From Rhodospirillales bacterium (GTDB taxonomy: Bacteria; Pseudomonadota; Alphaproteobacteria; Rhodospirillales; Casp-alpha2), in assembly GCA_016187325.1 (NCBI GenBank), contig JACPJY010000044.1, positions 1 to 14,425 of the forward strand: 14,425 nt of DNA, given 5' to 3'. Of this stretch, positions 1-6,565 are shown piece by piece. The stretch's first letter is position 1, and each line of letters opens with the position of its first letter. Both the position numbers and the translations under genes were made by a program. The notes below the pieces were generated by a model. It saw only the letters and a program-made list of their open reading frames with translations. It searched no databases and was not told where the DNA came from.

Positions 1-232
1 TGGCGGCGATCAGTTTGCCGTCGGCGGCGCGCATCGCGGCGTCGAGCGCATAGCGGGCGCCGAGCGCCTCGCCGCAACCCTGGCAGGCGCGGTGCCCCGA
101 GGTGATGGCATTGGAGCGGTCCATGGACGCCTGCACCGTGCGCTTGGCATCATCGAGCAGCCGGTTGCCGACGGTGTGGGTGCCGGTCTGGTAGAACTTG
201 ACCCGCTGCAGGGCGGATTGCCGTTCGCTCAT
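1..232 (-). CDS. porB: 2-oxoacid:ferredoxin oxidoreductase beta subunit (PorB-like), N-terminal part
   Basis: The thiamine-diphosphate-binding beta subunit of a pyruvate/2-oxoacid:ferredoxin oxidoreductase, which oxidatively decarboxylates a 2-oxoacid to acyl-CoA while reducing ferredoxin. Only the first 77 codons are present; the gene runs off the left edge. The start is ATG at 232, preceded on the minus strand by GGAGG seven bases upstream. The visible N-terminus contains SGHRACQGCGEALGAR; the CxGCGE motif is typical of this family's beta subunit. Only 10 bases separate it from the porA stop codon, so it is the third gene of a porC-porA-porB operon. Substrate (pyruvate or another 2-oxoacid) cannot be decided from this fragment. 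Confidence 0.88.
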   Translation of the reverse strand, partial: MSERQSALQRVKFYQTGTHTVGNRLLDDAKRTVQASMDRSNAITSGHRACQGCGEALGARYALDAAMRAADGKLIAA

Positions 233-242
233 CGCCGCCTCC

Positions 243-1499
243 CTATTTCGCCGCCGCGCCGCGGCCCGGGTTGAGGGCCTTCAGCACGTTCTCGGCGATC
301 GGACCGGAATGGCGCACGTCGCGGGCGCGCACGAGCTGTTCGTTGACGACCCGCCAGTTGAGATCGAGGAAGGTCACATCGTCGAGCCCGCCGGTCTCGG
401 CGCGCTCGAACACGTCCCGGAGCGACGCGCGCGGGATCGGCCGCCCGCCGAGGCCGGCAATGACCGTGTACACGCGATGGTCGACGCCGCGCAGCGCCAT
501 CCGCACGTTGGAGGCGACGATGCCGCCGAGGCCCGGCGCCAGGCTCTTTTCGACGCAGACGATGCGCTTGGCGTGCCGGATGGCGTCGCGCAAGGCGACC
601 AGAGGAAACGGCCGGAAGGCGCAGATGCTGACGCTGCCGATCGAATGCCCGTCGGCGCGCATGGCGTCCACCGTTTCCTTGATGGTGCCGTTGACCGAGC
701 CGAGGGCGACGACGATGGTTCTGGCATCCTCGGAACGGTAACCGCTGAGCAGCCCGCCGGAGGCGCGGCCGAAGGCGGCCTCGAACCCGGCGGCGATCTC
801 GGGGATCTTCTCCAGCGCCTCGAGCTGCTTGTGATGCGCCAGGTAACGGACCTCGGAGAACGCGTCGGGCCCGACCATGGCGCCGATCGAGTACGGATTG
901 GCCGGGTCCAGCACCTGCACCGGCTCGAACGGCGGCAGGAAGGCGTCGACCGCCGCCTGGTCCGGCACGTCGACCCGCTCGTAGGCGTGGGTGAGGATGA
1001 AGCCGTCCATGCACACCATCACCGGGCAGCTCAGGAGCTCGGCCAGCCGGAACGCCTGGATGTGCAGGTCGACCGCCTCCTGGTTGGTTTCCGCGAACAG
1101 CTGGATCCAGCCGGAATCGCGGACCGCCATGCTGTCGGTATGGTCGTTCCAGATGTTGATCGGGGCACCGATGGCGCGGTTGCCGATGGTCATTACGATC
1201 GGCAGGCCGAGCCCGGCGGCGTTGTAGACGGCCTCGGCCATGTACAAAAGGCCCTGGCTGGCGGTCGCCGTATAGGCGCGGGCGCCGGCCGCCGAGGCGC
1301 CGATGGCCACCGACAGCGCCGCGAATTCGCTTTCGACGTTGATGAACTCGCAATTCTTCAGCGTTCCCGCCTTCACCAGCTCGCTGACGCCCTCGACGAT
1401 GTGCGTCTGCGGCGTGATCGGGTAGGCGCACACCACCTCCGGCCGGCACAGCGCGATGGCCTCGGCGACGGCGCGCGATCCTTCGATCTGCTTGAGCAT
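243..1499 (-). CDS. porA: 2-oxoacid:ferredoxin oxidoreductase alpha subunit (PorA)
   Basis: Alpha subunit of the same oxygen-sensitive cytoplasmic oxidoreductase, 418 aa, close to the usual PorA length of about 390-400. The N-terminal pyrimidine-binding domain shows YPITPQT at residues 26-32, followed by VESEFAALS and a TATASQGLLYMAE stretch characteristic of PorA. The C-terminal part carries the domain II region (VVALGSVNGTIKETVDAMR) and VCVEKSLAPGLGG. Start ATG at 1499 has GGGAGG a few bases upstream and lies 13 bases after the porC stop. No fused gamma, delta (2x4Fe-4S ferredoxin) or beta domain is present, so this is the multi-subunit type and not the single-chain NifJ type. PorA is clear; the exact 2-oxoacid used is inferred only at family level. 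Confidence 0.93.
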   Translation of the reverse strand: MLKQIEGSRAVAEAIALCRPEVVCAYPITPQTHIVEGVSELVKAGTLKNCEFINVESEFAALSVAIGASAAGARAYTATASQGLLYMAEAVYNAAGLGLPIVMTIGNRAIGAPINIWNDHTDSMAVRDSGWIQLFAETNQEAVDLHIQAFRLAELLSCPVMVCMDGFILTHAYERVDVPDQAAVDAFLPPFEPVQVLDPANPYSIGAMVGPDAFSEVRYLAHHKQLEALEKIPEIAAGFEAAFGRASGGLLSGYRSEDARTIVVALGSVNGTIKETVDAMRADGHSIGSVSICAFRPFPLVALRDAIRHAKRIVCVEKSLAPGLGGIVASNVRMALRGVDHRVYTVIAGLGGRPIPRASLRDVFERAETGGLDDVTFLDLNWRVVNEQLVRARDVRHSGPIAENVLKALNPGRGAAAK

Positions 1500-1512
1500 G
1501 GTGCCTCCCGCC

Positions 1513-2073
1513 CTATTTGCCGCCGGTCAGCGCGTAGGCCTCGCGCGCAGCGGCGACGTTGGCCTTGCCGATGGCGCCCGGGAACTTGCCCATGATTGCC
1601 TTCTCCACCGATTCCAATTTCAACTGCCCGGTGATCGCCGCGAAGCTGCCGAGCAGCGCCGCGTTCGGCACCGGCCGACCGACGTGCTTGACGGCGATCT
1701 CGGTGGCGCCGACGGCGCGCACGTGGCCTTTCGGGAAGCGACGGGCGACCTCGGCGATGCCGAGGTCGTTGAGGCTGCGCGTCGAGTTGATCAATACGTA
1801 GCCGTCCTTCTTCAGCCCCGAGAACACGTCGACCGAATGGAACAGCGTTGGGTCCTGGACGATCACCGCGTCCGGCTCCTGGATCGGCTCGCGCAGCCGG
1901 ATCTCCCGGTCGTCGATGCGGCAGAACGACACCACCGGCGCGCCCATTCGCTCGGAGCCGAAGCTGGGGAAGGCCTGGGCGTGGCGGCCCTCGTCGAAGG
2001 CGGCCACCGACAGCAACTCGGCGCCGGTGACGACGCCCTGGCCGCCGCGCCCGTGGATGCGGATTTCGATCAT
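1513..2073 (-). CDS. porC: 2-oxoacid:ferredoxin oxidoreductase gamma subunit (PorC)
   Basis: Gamma subunit of the 2-oxoacid:ferredoxin oxidoreductase, 186 aa, the normal size for a stand-alone gamma. It opens with the family signature HGRGGQGVVT (GRGGQG at residues 8-13) and has AFPSFGSERMGAPV near residues 34-47, matching the conserved FGxExRGG-type segment of gamma subunits. It is the first gene of the operon; porA follows after 13 bases and porB after a further 10, so translation is likely coordinated. The 5' flank contains an AT-rich -10-like region and a TTGATcgagGTCAA box (minus-strand reading) that fits FNR/FixK control. No separate delta ferredoxin subunit gene lies between gamma and alpha, where many archaeal and Thermotoga-type operons have it. 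Confidence 0.92.
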   Translation of the reverse strand: MIEIRIHGRGGQGVVTGAELLSVAAFDEGRHAQAFPSFGSERMGAPVVSFCRIDDREIRLREPIQEPDAVIVQDPTLFHSVDVFSGLKKDGYVLINSTRSLNDLGIAEVARRFPKGHVRAVGATEIAVKHVGRPVPNAALLGSFAAITGQLKLESVEKAIMGKFPGAIGKANVAAAREAYALTGGK

Positions 2074-2139
2074 GCGTTGCGTCTCGCCTGTCGGGCGCGG
2101 TTTATCGAAAAGCCTCCCGGCCGCGTCCTGTTTTGAACG

Positions 2140-2187
2140 TCTATAAAATTACCGATTCCATCGCCGGCCGGCCTTGACCTCGATCAA
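2140..2187 (-). promoter_or_regulatory. Putative FNR/FixK-type promoter of the por operon
   Basis: TTGACCTCGATCAA lies at 2174-2187; read toward por it is TTGATcgagGTCAA. It matches 9 of 10 defined positions of the FNR/FixK/ANR consensus TTGATnnnnATCAA. An AT-rich tract (AATTTTATAG on the minus strand, 2141-2150) offers -10-like hexamers that would place the box about 40-48 bases upstream of the transcription start, the usual activator position. This fits an oxygen-labile ferredoxin oxidoreductase switched on at low oxygen. The exact -10 and start are not resolved. The box is palindromic and could also serve the divergent HAD gene, although that start codon is almost 200 bases away. Confidence 0.55.
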
Positions 2188-2217
2188 AGAACCGTGGCCG
2201 CGGCGCCGATTGCTTTT

Positions 2218-2295
2218 GGACCGGTTAGTTCTTAAAAAGCGGCCTGGCGGTGCATGGAAACCGCCCGCTCCGACGCGTTATGGACCAACCGGTCC
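2218..2295. repeat. Nested inverted repeats in the por/HAD intergenic region
   Basis: GGACCGGTT at 2218-2226 pairs perfectly with AACCGGTCC at 2287-2295. Inside this outer pair, GGCGGT (2246-2251) and ACCGCC (2260-2265) form a second stem with an 8-base loop. The right arm also takes part in a small local hairpin, GGACC-AACC-GGTCC (2282-2295). The element lies in the 308-base divergent intergenic region, upstream of the HAD start codon at 2382. It may be a structured leader or a protein-binding site; no known riboswitch or terminator is recognised. Confidence 0.4.
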
Positions 2296-2381
2296 GTTAA
2301 CCATAATTCCCACGCCGGCTGCATTTCCCGCCGGCGGTGGTAGCATGGCCGCTACACCCCTCGACCTCGAGACGACAGCCG

Positions 2382-3077
2382 ATGACCGCCCGACCGCATG
2401 TCCCCGATCCCCTGCCCTCTGGCGCCGACCTCGACGGCGACCACCGGTGGTCGCAGGTGCTCAACCGCGCGCAAGGCGCCGGTCGCCGCGGCGGCCTGTT
2501 CCTCGACCGCGACGGGGTGGTGGTCGAGGAAGTCCACTACCTGCACAAGCCCGCCGACGTGCGCCTGATCGACGGCGCCGCCCAAGTCGTCGCCGAGGCC
2601 AACCGCCGCGGCATCCCGGTGATCCTGGTCACCAACCAGGCCGGCATCGGGCGCGGCCATTACGGCTGGAGCGATTTCATCGCCGTTCACGACCGCATCA
2701 ACGACGATCTCGCCGCGTGCGGCGCCTTCGTCAACGCCGTGTTCGCTTGCCCCCACCACGGCGACGGTCGGCCGCCTTACGACCGCGCCGACCACCCTTG
2801 GCGGAAGCCCAACCCGGGCATGCTGCTGGCGGCGGCCGAGCGGCTGCCGCTGCAACTCGCGGCGTCGTGGATCGTCGGCGACCGCGCCACCGACATCGAG
2901 GCCGGCCGCAACGCCGGGCTGGCCGGCGGCATCCATGTCGCCACCGGCTACGGCGCCGACGAAGCCGAGCGCCGGCGCGCGTTGGCGTTCGACGGCGACG
3001 ACTTCCGGGCGCTGGCCGCGCCTTCCGTCGCCGAGGCCGCCCACCTGTTGCCGCTGTTCGCGAACGCTGCTCGCTGA
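2382..3077 (+). CDS. HAD-superfamily GmhB/HisB-N-like phosphatase
   Basis: Cytoplasmic phosphatase of the HAD IIIA class, 231 aa, most like D-glycero-D-manno-heptose 1,7-bisphosphate 7-phosphatase (GmhB). Motif I is FLDRDGVVVEE (nucleophile D42, acid/base D44), motif II is VTNQAGIGRG (T84), motif III is RKPNPGM (K142), and motif IV is VGDRATDIEAGRNAG (D167, D171). The zinc loop of classical GmhB (CxH...CxC) is only half kept: CPHH at 123-126 is present but the CxC before RKP is replaced by DHPW. I chose ATG 2382; an in-frame GTG at 2337 would add 15 residues with no conservation. The first 35 residues before the catalytic domain are a non-conserved extension. No other heptose gene is nearby, so the sugar-phosphate substrate is uncertain. 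Confidence 0.82.
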   Translation: MTARPHVPDPLPSGADLDGDHRWSQVLNRAQGAGRRGGLFLDRDGVVVEEVHYLHKPADVRLIDGAAQVVAEANRRGIPVILVTNQAGIGRGHYGWSDFIAVHDRINDDLAACGAFVNAVFACPHHGDGRPPYDRADHPWRKPNPGMLLAAAERLPLQLAASWIVGDRATDIEAGRNAGLAGGIHVATGYGADEAERRRALAFDGDDFRALAAPSVAEAAHLLPLFANAAR

Positions 3078-3104
3078 GCGGCATGGTTTGAGCGGAACGA
3101 GGGG

Positions 3105-3473
3105 TCAGCCGGTCTTGGCGGCATCGACCGCCCGACGCAGCTGCTGCAGGCGCGTCTCGACCCTCCGCCACCGATCGGCGACCGGCGCGGCTGCCGTTGC
3201 CGATTTGCGCTCGAGGATTTCATCGCACGCCTGTTCTGCGGCGGCCGCCGCGTCGCCAATCGCGGCATGGCCGAACATGCCGCCGGCGCCGGCCAGCTTA
3301 TGAACGAGGGCGCGCAGCGCGGCGATCTTTTCCAGGCTCTCGGCGGCGGCGGGATTGCCGGCGATGGCGACGGCGAGGCCGTCGATCTCCGCGATCCGGC
3401 CGGCGAGACCGTCGATGAAGTCATGCCGCAGCGCCGCCATCCGTTCCTGAAAGTCCTTGGTGGGCGCCGCCAT
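3105..3473 (-). CDS. Hpt-domain (histidine phosphotransfer) protein
   Basis: Small single-domain phosphorelay protein of 122 aa. The Hpt signature is LRALVHKLAGAGGMFGHAAIGDAA, with the phospho-accepting histidine at residue 58 (VHKLAGAGG), followed by the helix that packs against it. Such proteins carry a phosphoryl group between a hybrid histidine kinase receiver and a second response regulator. The ATG at 3473 has GGAGG 8 bases upstream and is the better start; a TTG at 3494 would add seven residues with only a weak upstream signal. No kinase or response regulator is adjacent, so it is an orphan Hpt. It is convergent with the HAD gene (27 bases between stop codons) and divergent from the FAH gene. 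Confidence 0.8.
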   Translation of the reverse strand: MAAPTKDFQERMAALRHDFIDGLAGRIAEIDGLAVAIAGNPAAAESLEKIAALRALVHKLAGAGGMFGHAAIGDAAAAAEQACDEILERKSATAAAPVADRWRRVETRLQQLRRAVDAAKTG

Positions 3474-3607
3474 GTCGCCGGCCTCCGTCGACAACTCGAC
3501 CTTGTCTTAAGTAATCCGCCGCGGCCGGGCAAGGGGACGTTGACCGGACGGCCGATCCGCGCCAACGTGCAACGACCGTCGCTCACCAACCGACGCCGGG
3601 AGGAACC

Positions 3608-4420
3608 ATGAAACTGCTGCGCTTTGGCCCGAAGGGGCGGGAAAAGCCCGGCCTGCTCGACGCCGACGGCCGCATCCGCGACCTATCGAAGAAGATCTCC
3701 GACATCGGCCCCGACACCCTGGCGCCGGCGCAGATGAAGGCGCTGGCCAGGCTCGATCCCAAACGGCTGCCGCTGGTCAAGGGTAAGCCGCGCCTCGGCC
3801 CGTCGGTCGCCCAAGTCGGCAAGATCGTCGCCGTCGGCATCAACTACGCCGCCCACGGCGCCGAGACCAAGATCGACGTTCCCGCCGAGCCGATCCTGTT
3901 TACCAAGGCGATCACCGCGCTCAGCGGTCCCAACGATCCGGTGATCCTGCCCAAGGGTTCGCGGAAGGGCGACTGGGAAGTCGAGCTGGCGGTGGTGATC
4001 GGGCGCAAGGCGCAGTACGTGGCGAAGCCGGATGCGCTGAAATACATCGCCGGCTATTCGATCATGAACGACGTCTCCGAGCGCGAGTTCCAGCTCGAAC
4101 GCTGCGGCCAGTGGGTCAAGGGCAAGAGCTTCGACACTTCGGCGCCGCTGGGGCCGTGGCTGGTGACGCCCGACGAAGTCAAGGATCCGCAGAACCTGCG
4201 CATTTGGCTGGAGGTCAGCGGCGTCCGCCGCCAGGACGGCAATACCTCGATGATGATCTTCGGCGTCGCCGACATCATCGCCAACGTCTCGAGTTACATG
4301 ACGCTGCTGCCCGGCGACGTCATCGCCGTGTTCCTGAAGCCCGGCGACGTGATGCGTCTCGGCGTCGAGGGCCTGGGCGAGCAACGCCAGGAAGTGCGCG
4401 CCTGGAAAGGCCGGAAGTAG
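3608..4420 (+). CDS. Fumarylacetoacetate hydrolase (FAH)-family protein lacking the TGTPxGVG loop
   Basis: FAH-superfamily protein, 270 aa; relatives cleave or isomerise acylpyruvates, 2-hydroxyhepta-2,4-diene-1,7-dioate or ureidoglycolate. The fold core is well kept: GINYAAHGAE (78-86, H83), the metal ligands WEVELAVVIG (E124, E126) and NDVSERE (D155), the KGKSFDTSAPLGPW segment (171-184), and DPQNLRIWLEVSGVRRQDGNTSMMIF. GGGAGG five bases before the ATG fixes the start. Near the C-terminus it reads LLPGDVIAVFLKPGDVMRLG, whereas family members typically have a TGTPPGVG-type stretch of about 14-15 residues between GDVI and FLKPGD. That loop closes over the active site, so substrate range or activity may be altered. 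The substrate is not predictable here. Confidence 0.85.
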   Translation: MKLLRFGPKGREKPGLLDADGRIRDLSKKISDIGPDTLAPAQMKALARLDPKRLPLVKGKPRLGPSVAQVGKIVAVGINYAAHGAETKIDVPAEPILFTKAITALSGPNDPVILPKGSRKGDWEVELAVVIGRKAQYVAKPDALKYIAGYSIMNDVSEREFQLERCGQWVKGKSFDTSAPLGPWLVTPDEVKDPQNLRIWLEVSGVRRQDGNTSMMIFGVADIIANVSSYMTLLPGDVIAVFLKPGDVMRLGVEGLGEQRQEVRAWKGRK

Positions 4421-4435
4421 CCGGAAAAGGGTATC

Positions 4436-5425
4436 TTACCGCGAGCCGATGGCCGCGGGTCGCGGGCGCGCCGCGGTTTTCGGCAACGCCAGGTCGGACG
4501 CCATGCCGCCGAGGTAGTCGGCCAGCCGCTCCATCGCCGACACGCCGGCGCGTTTCTCGGCCGCCGAGTTGTAGTTGGTGTTGGTGTTGATGTCGTAGAC
4601 GTAGGCGTCGCCGGCGGCATCGAGGATGAACTCGAACCCGGCGACGTGGATATCGTTCTCCGCCATCACCTGCTGCATGCGCTTCAGGAAGGGCGGCCGG
4701 AAGTCCTTGAGGATCTCGAACTTGCCCGCCTGCTTCGGGTCCTGGCCGGTCTCGAACATGCAGGTCGGGTCGGTGAGCTGGCACGAGTCCGCCGGGCACA
4801 GCTCGAAGCCCTCCGAGGTGTCGACCCGCACCGCGTAGAACAACTCGCGGCCGATGAATTCGCAACGTACGATGAACGGCTGCGGCGAACGCACGTATTC
4901 CTGCACCAGGGTGACGCCGTCGCGGGAGTCCTCGAACGCGTCGCCCGTCGCGTAATCTTTCAGTGCCGCCTTGTCGTGGAACAGCCGCACGCCGAGGCCC
5001 TTGCCGGCGCGGTTGTGCTTGGTGATCACCGGGCCCTTGAAGCGGTCCCAGGCGGCGACGATGGCGTCGCGGCCGACGCAGGCGACGGTGCGCGGGAACG
5101 GAATGCCGGCGCTCTCGAGCGCCGCGTACTGCGCCACCTTGCTGATCTCGAGGGCGAGCGCGCGCGAACCGTTGAGCACCGGCCGCCCCCACATCTCCAG
5201 CCATTTCAGCACCGCCGCCGTCAACTCCGGCGCGTACTCGTGACCGCGGGTGTGCGACGACGCGCTCATGCGGCTGTAGAAGACGCCGTCCGGCGGCGGC
5301 TCGGAGAGATCGACGCTGCCCTCGGCCAGGAACCAGTCGCGATAGGCGAGGCCGCGCTTCTCCAACACCGAGATCAGCGGCGCCGTCCATTCGGCGTTTT
5401 CGTGCAGGATGTGGATAGTGCTCAT
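4436..5425 (-). CDS. ATP-grasp (RimK-like) ligase of unknown substrate
   Basis: Protein of 329 aa with an ATP-grasp fold, the class of enzymes that join a carboxylate to an amine or thiol via an acylphosphate. Visible elements in order: a substrate-side N-terminal domain with FYSRMSASSHTRGHEY (49-64); the ATP-binding glycine loop ITKHNRAGKGLGVRLF (134-149); VQEYVRSPQPFIVRCEFIG (174-192), carrying the adenine-contact region; and the Mg-binding strand GFEFILDAAGDAYVYDINTNTNYN (263-286; E265, D278, N280). I place the start at ATG 5425 (AGGAAA upstream, STIHILHENAEW); an upstream in-frame ATG at 5500 would translate a tandem DNA repeat and is unlikely. Its stop is 15 bases from the convergent FAH stop. 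Glutamate-ligase-like activity is possible but unproven. Confidence 0.8.
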   Translation of the reverse strand: MSTIHILHENAEWTAPLISVLEKRGLAYRDWFLAEGSVDLSEPPPDGVFYSRMSASSHTRGHEYAPELTAAVLKWLEMWGRPVLNGSRALALEISKVAQYAALESAGIPFPRTVACVGRDAIVAAWDRFKGPVITKHNRAGKGLGVRLFHDKAALKDYATGDAFEDSRDGVTLVQEYVRSPQPFIVRCEFIGRELFYAVRVDTSEGFELCPADSCQLTDPTCMFETGQDPKQAGKFEILKDFRPPFLKRMQQVMAENDIHVAGFEFILDAAGDAYVYDINTNTNYNSAAEKRAGVSAMERLADYLGGMASDLALPKTAARPRPAAIGSR

Positions 5426-5454
5426 GTTTTTTCCTGGCGATCTTACGGTTGCGA

Positions 5455-5486
5455 AGCGACGCCGTCGACTAGCGACGCCGTCGACT
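5455..5486. repeat. Perfect tandem 16-bp duplication upstream of the ATP-grasp gene
   Basis: AGCGACGCCGTCGACT occurs twice back to back (5455-5470 and 5471-5486) with no mismatch. Each copy contains the inverted repeat CGACG-C-CGTCG. The pair starts 30 bases before the ATG of the ATP-grasp gene. On the minus strand it lies just downstream of a TATTAT -10-like hexamer (5504-5499), so it could be a two-site operator in the leader of that gene. This role is inferred from position and symmetry only. Confidence 0.6.
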
Positions 5487-5608
5487 TTCGGCGCCCTCAT
5501 AATATCGGCAGCCGTCCAGAAAATAGCAATATCTTATGGTAAATAAATAATTTTACTTCGTTATTATGTAATAAACGCCTTCATGCGGAAATCCCGCACT
5601 ATTCCGCC

Positions 5609-6403
5609 CTACCCGATGCCGTAGGCGCGGGCCCAGCCGAGCCCTTCCCGCGTCCCGGCCTTCGGCCGGTACTCGCAGCCGATCCAGCCCTCATAGCCGC
5701 AATCGTCGATGGCCGCGAACAGCGCCGGCCAGTCGACCGTGCCGCCCCCTGGACCGCCGACCGGCTCGTGACGGCCGAGCACGCCCGCCACCTGCATGTG
5801 GCCGATGACGTCGAGGTTGTCGCTCATGGTCGCCATGAGGTCGTCGCCGGTCATCGCCCCGTGATAGAGGTCGTACTGCAAATAAAGGTTGTCATGGCCG
5901 ACCCGCTCGATGACGGCGCGCGCCGCCGCCGCGGTGCCGATCAGGTAGCCGGGCGCGTCGGCCGGGTTCAATGCCTCGATGAGCATACGCACGCCGCTGC
6001 GTCTGCACGTTTCGGCGGCGAACAGCAGGTTGCCGGCGAAGGTGGCGAGCGCCCGCTCTTGCGGCGTCGCTTTGTCGGGGATGCCAGCCATCACGTGCAG
6101 GTTCTTGCAACCGAGCGCGCCAGCGTAGTCGATGGCAAGCGCGATGGAGTCGCGGAACTCGCGCTCGCGTCCCGGCAGCGCGGCGATCCCCCGCTCGCCC
6201 TTGTCGCGGTCGCCGGGCGGCGCGTTGATCAGCACCTGATCGAGGCCGTGCTCGGCCAGCCGCAGCGACAACTCCTGCGCTGGCCATTGATAGGGGAATT
6301 GCATCTCGACGCCGCGGAACCCGGCTTCCGCCGCCGCGCCGAAGCGCTCCAGCATCGGCAGCTCCTGGAACAGGAACCACAGGTTGGCGGCGAAGCGCGG
6401 CAT
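5609..6403 (-). CDS. hyi: Hydroxypyruvate isomerase-like (Hyi/OtnI) TIM-barrel sugar isomerase
   Basis: Protein of 264 aa, the standard length of hydroxypyruvate isomerase, which interconverts hydroxypyruvate and tartronate semialdehyde; the close relative OtnI isomerises 2-oxo-tetronate phosphate. The N-terminus PRFAANLWFLFQELPMLERFGAAAEAGFRGVE is typical. Metal/catalytic residues sit in LIEALNP (E143), LQYDLYH (D178, H181), HMQVAGVLGRHEP (Q204, H212) and CEYRPKAGT (E244). The start is ATG 6403; no strong Shine-Dalgarno is visible, only a G-rich stretch more than ten bases upstream. No glyoxylate carboligase or tartronate semialdehyde reductase gene is next to it, so Hyi versus OtnI cannot be decided. 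The upstream side is a palindromic repeat interrupted by the IS1595 element. Confidence 0.85.
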   Translation of the reverse strand: MPRFAANLWFLFQELPMLERFGAAAEAGFRGVEMQFPYQWPAQELSLRLAEHGLDQVLINAPPGDRDKGERGIAALPGREREFRDSIALAIDYAGALGCKNLHVMAGIPDKATPQERALATFAGNLLFAAETCRRSGVRMLIEALNPADAPGYLIGTAAAARAVIERVGHDNLYLQYDLYHGAMTGDDLMATMSDNLDVIGHMQVAGVLGRHEPVGGPGGGTVDWPALFAAIDDCGYEGWIGCEYRPKAGTREGLGWARAYGIG

Positions 6404-6491
6404 CGGAATTCAGCGCCCCCCTTCGCAACTTCGCTGTCCTTCGTTCGCCCGTTGAATCGGGCTCGGCGAAGGCGGCGTACCCCCTCCCCAT

Positions 6492-6514
6492 CCCTCCCCC
6501 ATCGAGGGGGAGGG
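6492..6514. repeat. Palindromic intergenic repeat, hairpin 1 (intact)
   Basis: CCCTCCCCC (6492-6500), loop ATCGA, GGGGGAGGG (6506-6514): a perfect 9-bp GC-only stem. It is followed directly by a second copy with the same arms (left arm 6524-6532), which the IS1595 element has split. Together with the flanking CCCC-rich tracts it looks like a dispersed palindromic repeat of the type common in alphaproteobacterial intergenic DNA. It is not a canonical rho-independent terminator because no T-run suited to either gene follows it. Confidence 0.65.
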
Positions 6515-6532
6515 GGCGATTTTCCCTCCCCC

Positions 6533-6540
6533 CTTGCGGG
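6533..6540. repeat. Left 8-bp target-site duplication
   Basis: CTTGCGGG immediately before the left terminal inverted repeat. It is identical to 9528-9535 immediately after the right one. Confidence 0.9.
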
Positions 6541-6565
6541 GGGAATTATCACCTTGACTGAACAC
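6541..6565 (+). repeat. Left terminal inverted repeat (IRL)
   Basis: Twenty-five bases starting GGGAATTATCACC and ending GAACAC. It matches the reverse complement of 9503-9527 except at positions 5 and 7. It contains an inward-pointing TTGACT (6554-6559). Confidence 0.9.

Noticed and set aside
198..1595. 465-codon plus-strand frame opposite porA
   Set aside because: It is the complement of porA, whose conserved motifs and ribosome site are clear. The plus-strand product is low-complexity Arg/Asp/Gly-rich sequence typical of GC-rich antisense frames.
2174..3091. 305-codon plus-strand frame overlapping the HAD phosphatase
   Set aside because: It is out of frame with the HAD gene, Arg/Pro-rich and without domains; the HAD frame has all four catalytic motifs.
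4320..5390. 356-codon minus-strand frame overlapping the ATP-grasp gene
   Set aside because: Wrong frame relative to the ATP-grasp motifs; composition is Arg/Gly-rich shadow sequence.
5584..5598. TGCGG/CCGCA hairpin just after the hydroxypyruvate isomerase stop, as a terminator
   Set aside because: The stem is only 5 bp and no T-run follows on the minus strand.
6492..6540. The CCCTCCCCC/GGGGGAGGG hairpins as rho-independent terminators or a CRISPR-like array
   Set aside because: There is no proper T-tract for either flanking gene and only two palindromes with no spacers; a dispersed intergenic palindromic repeat fits better.
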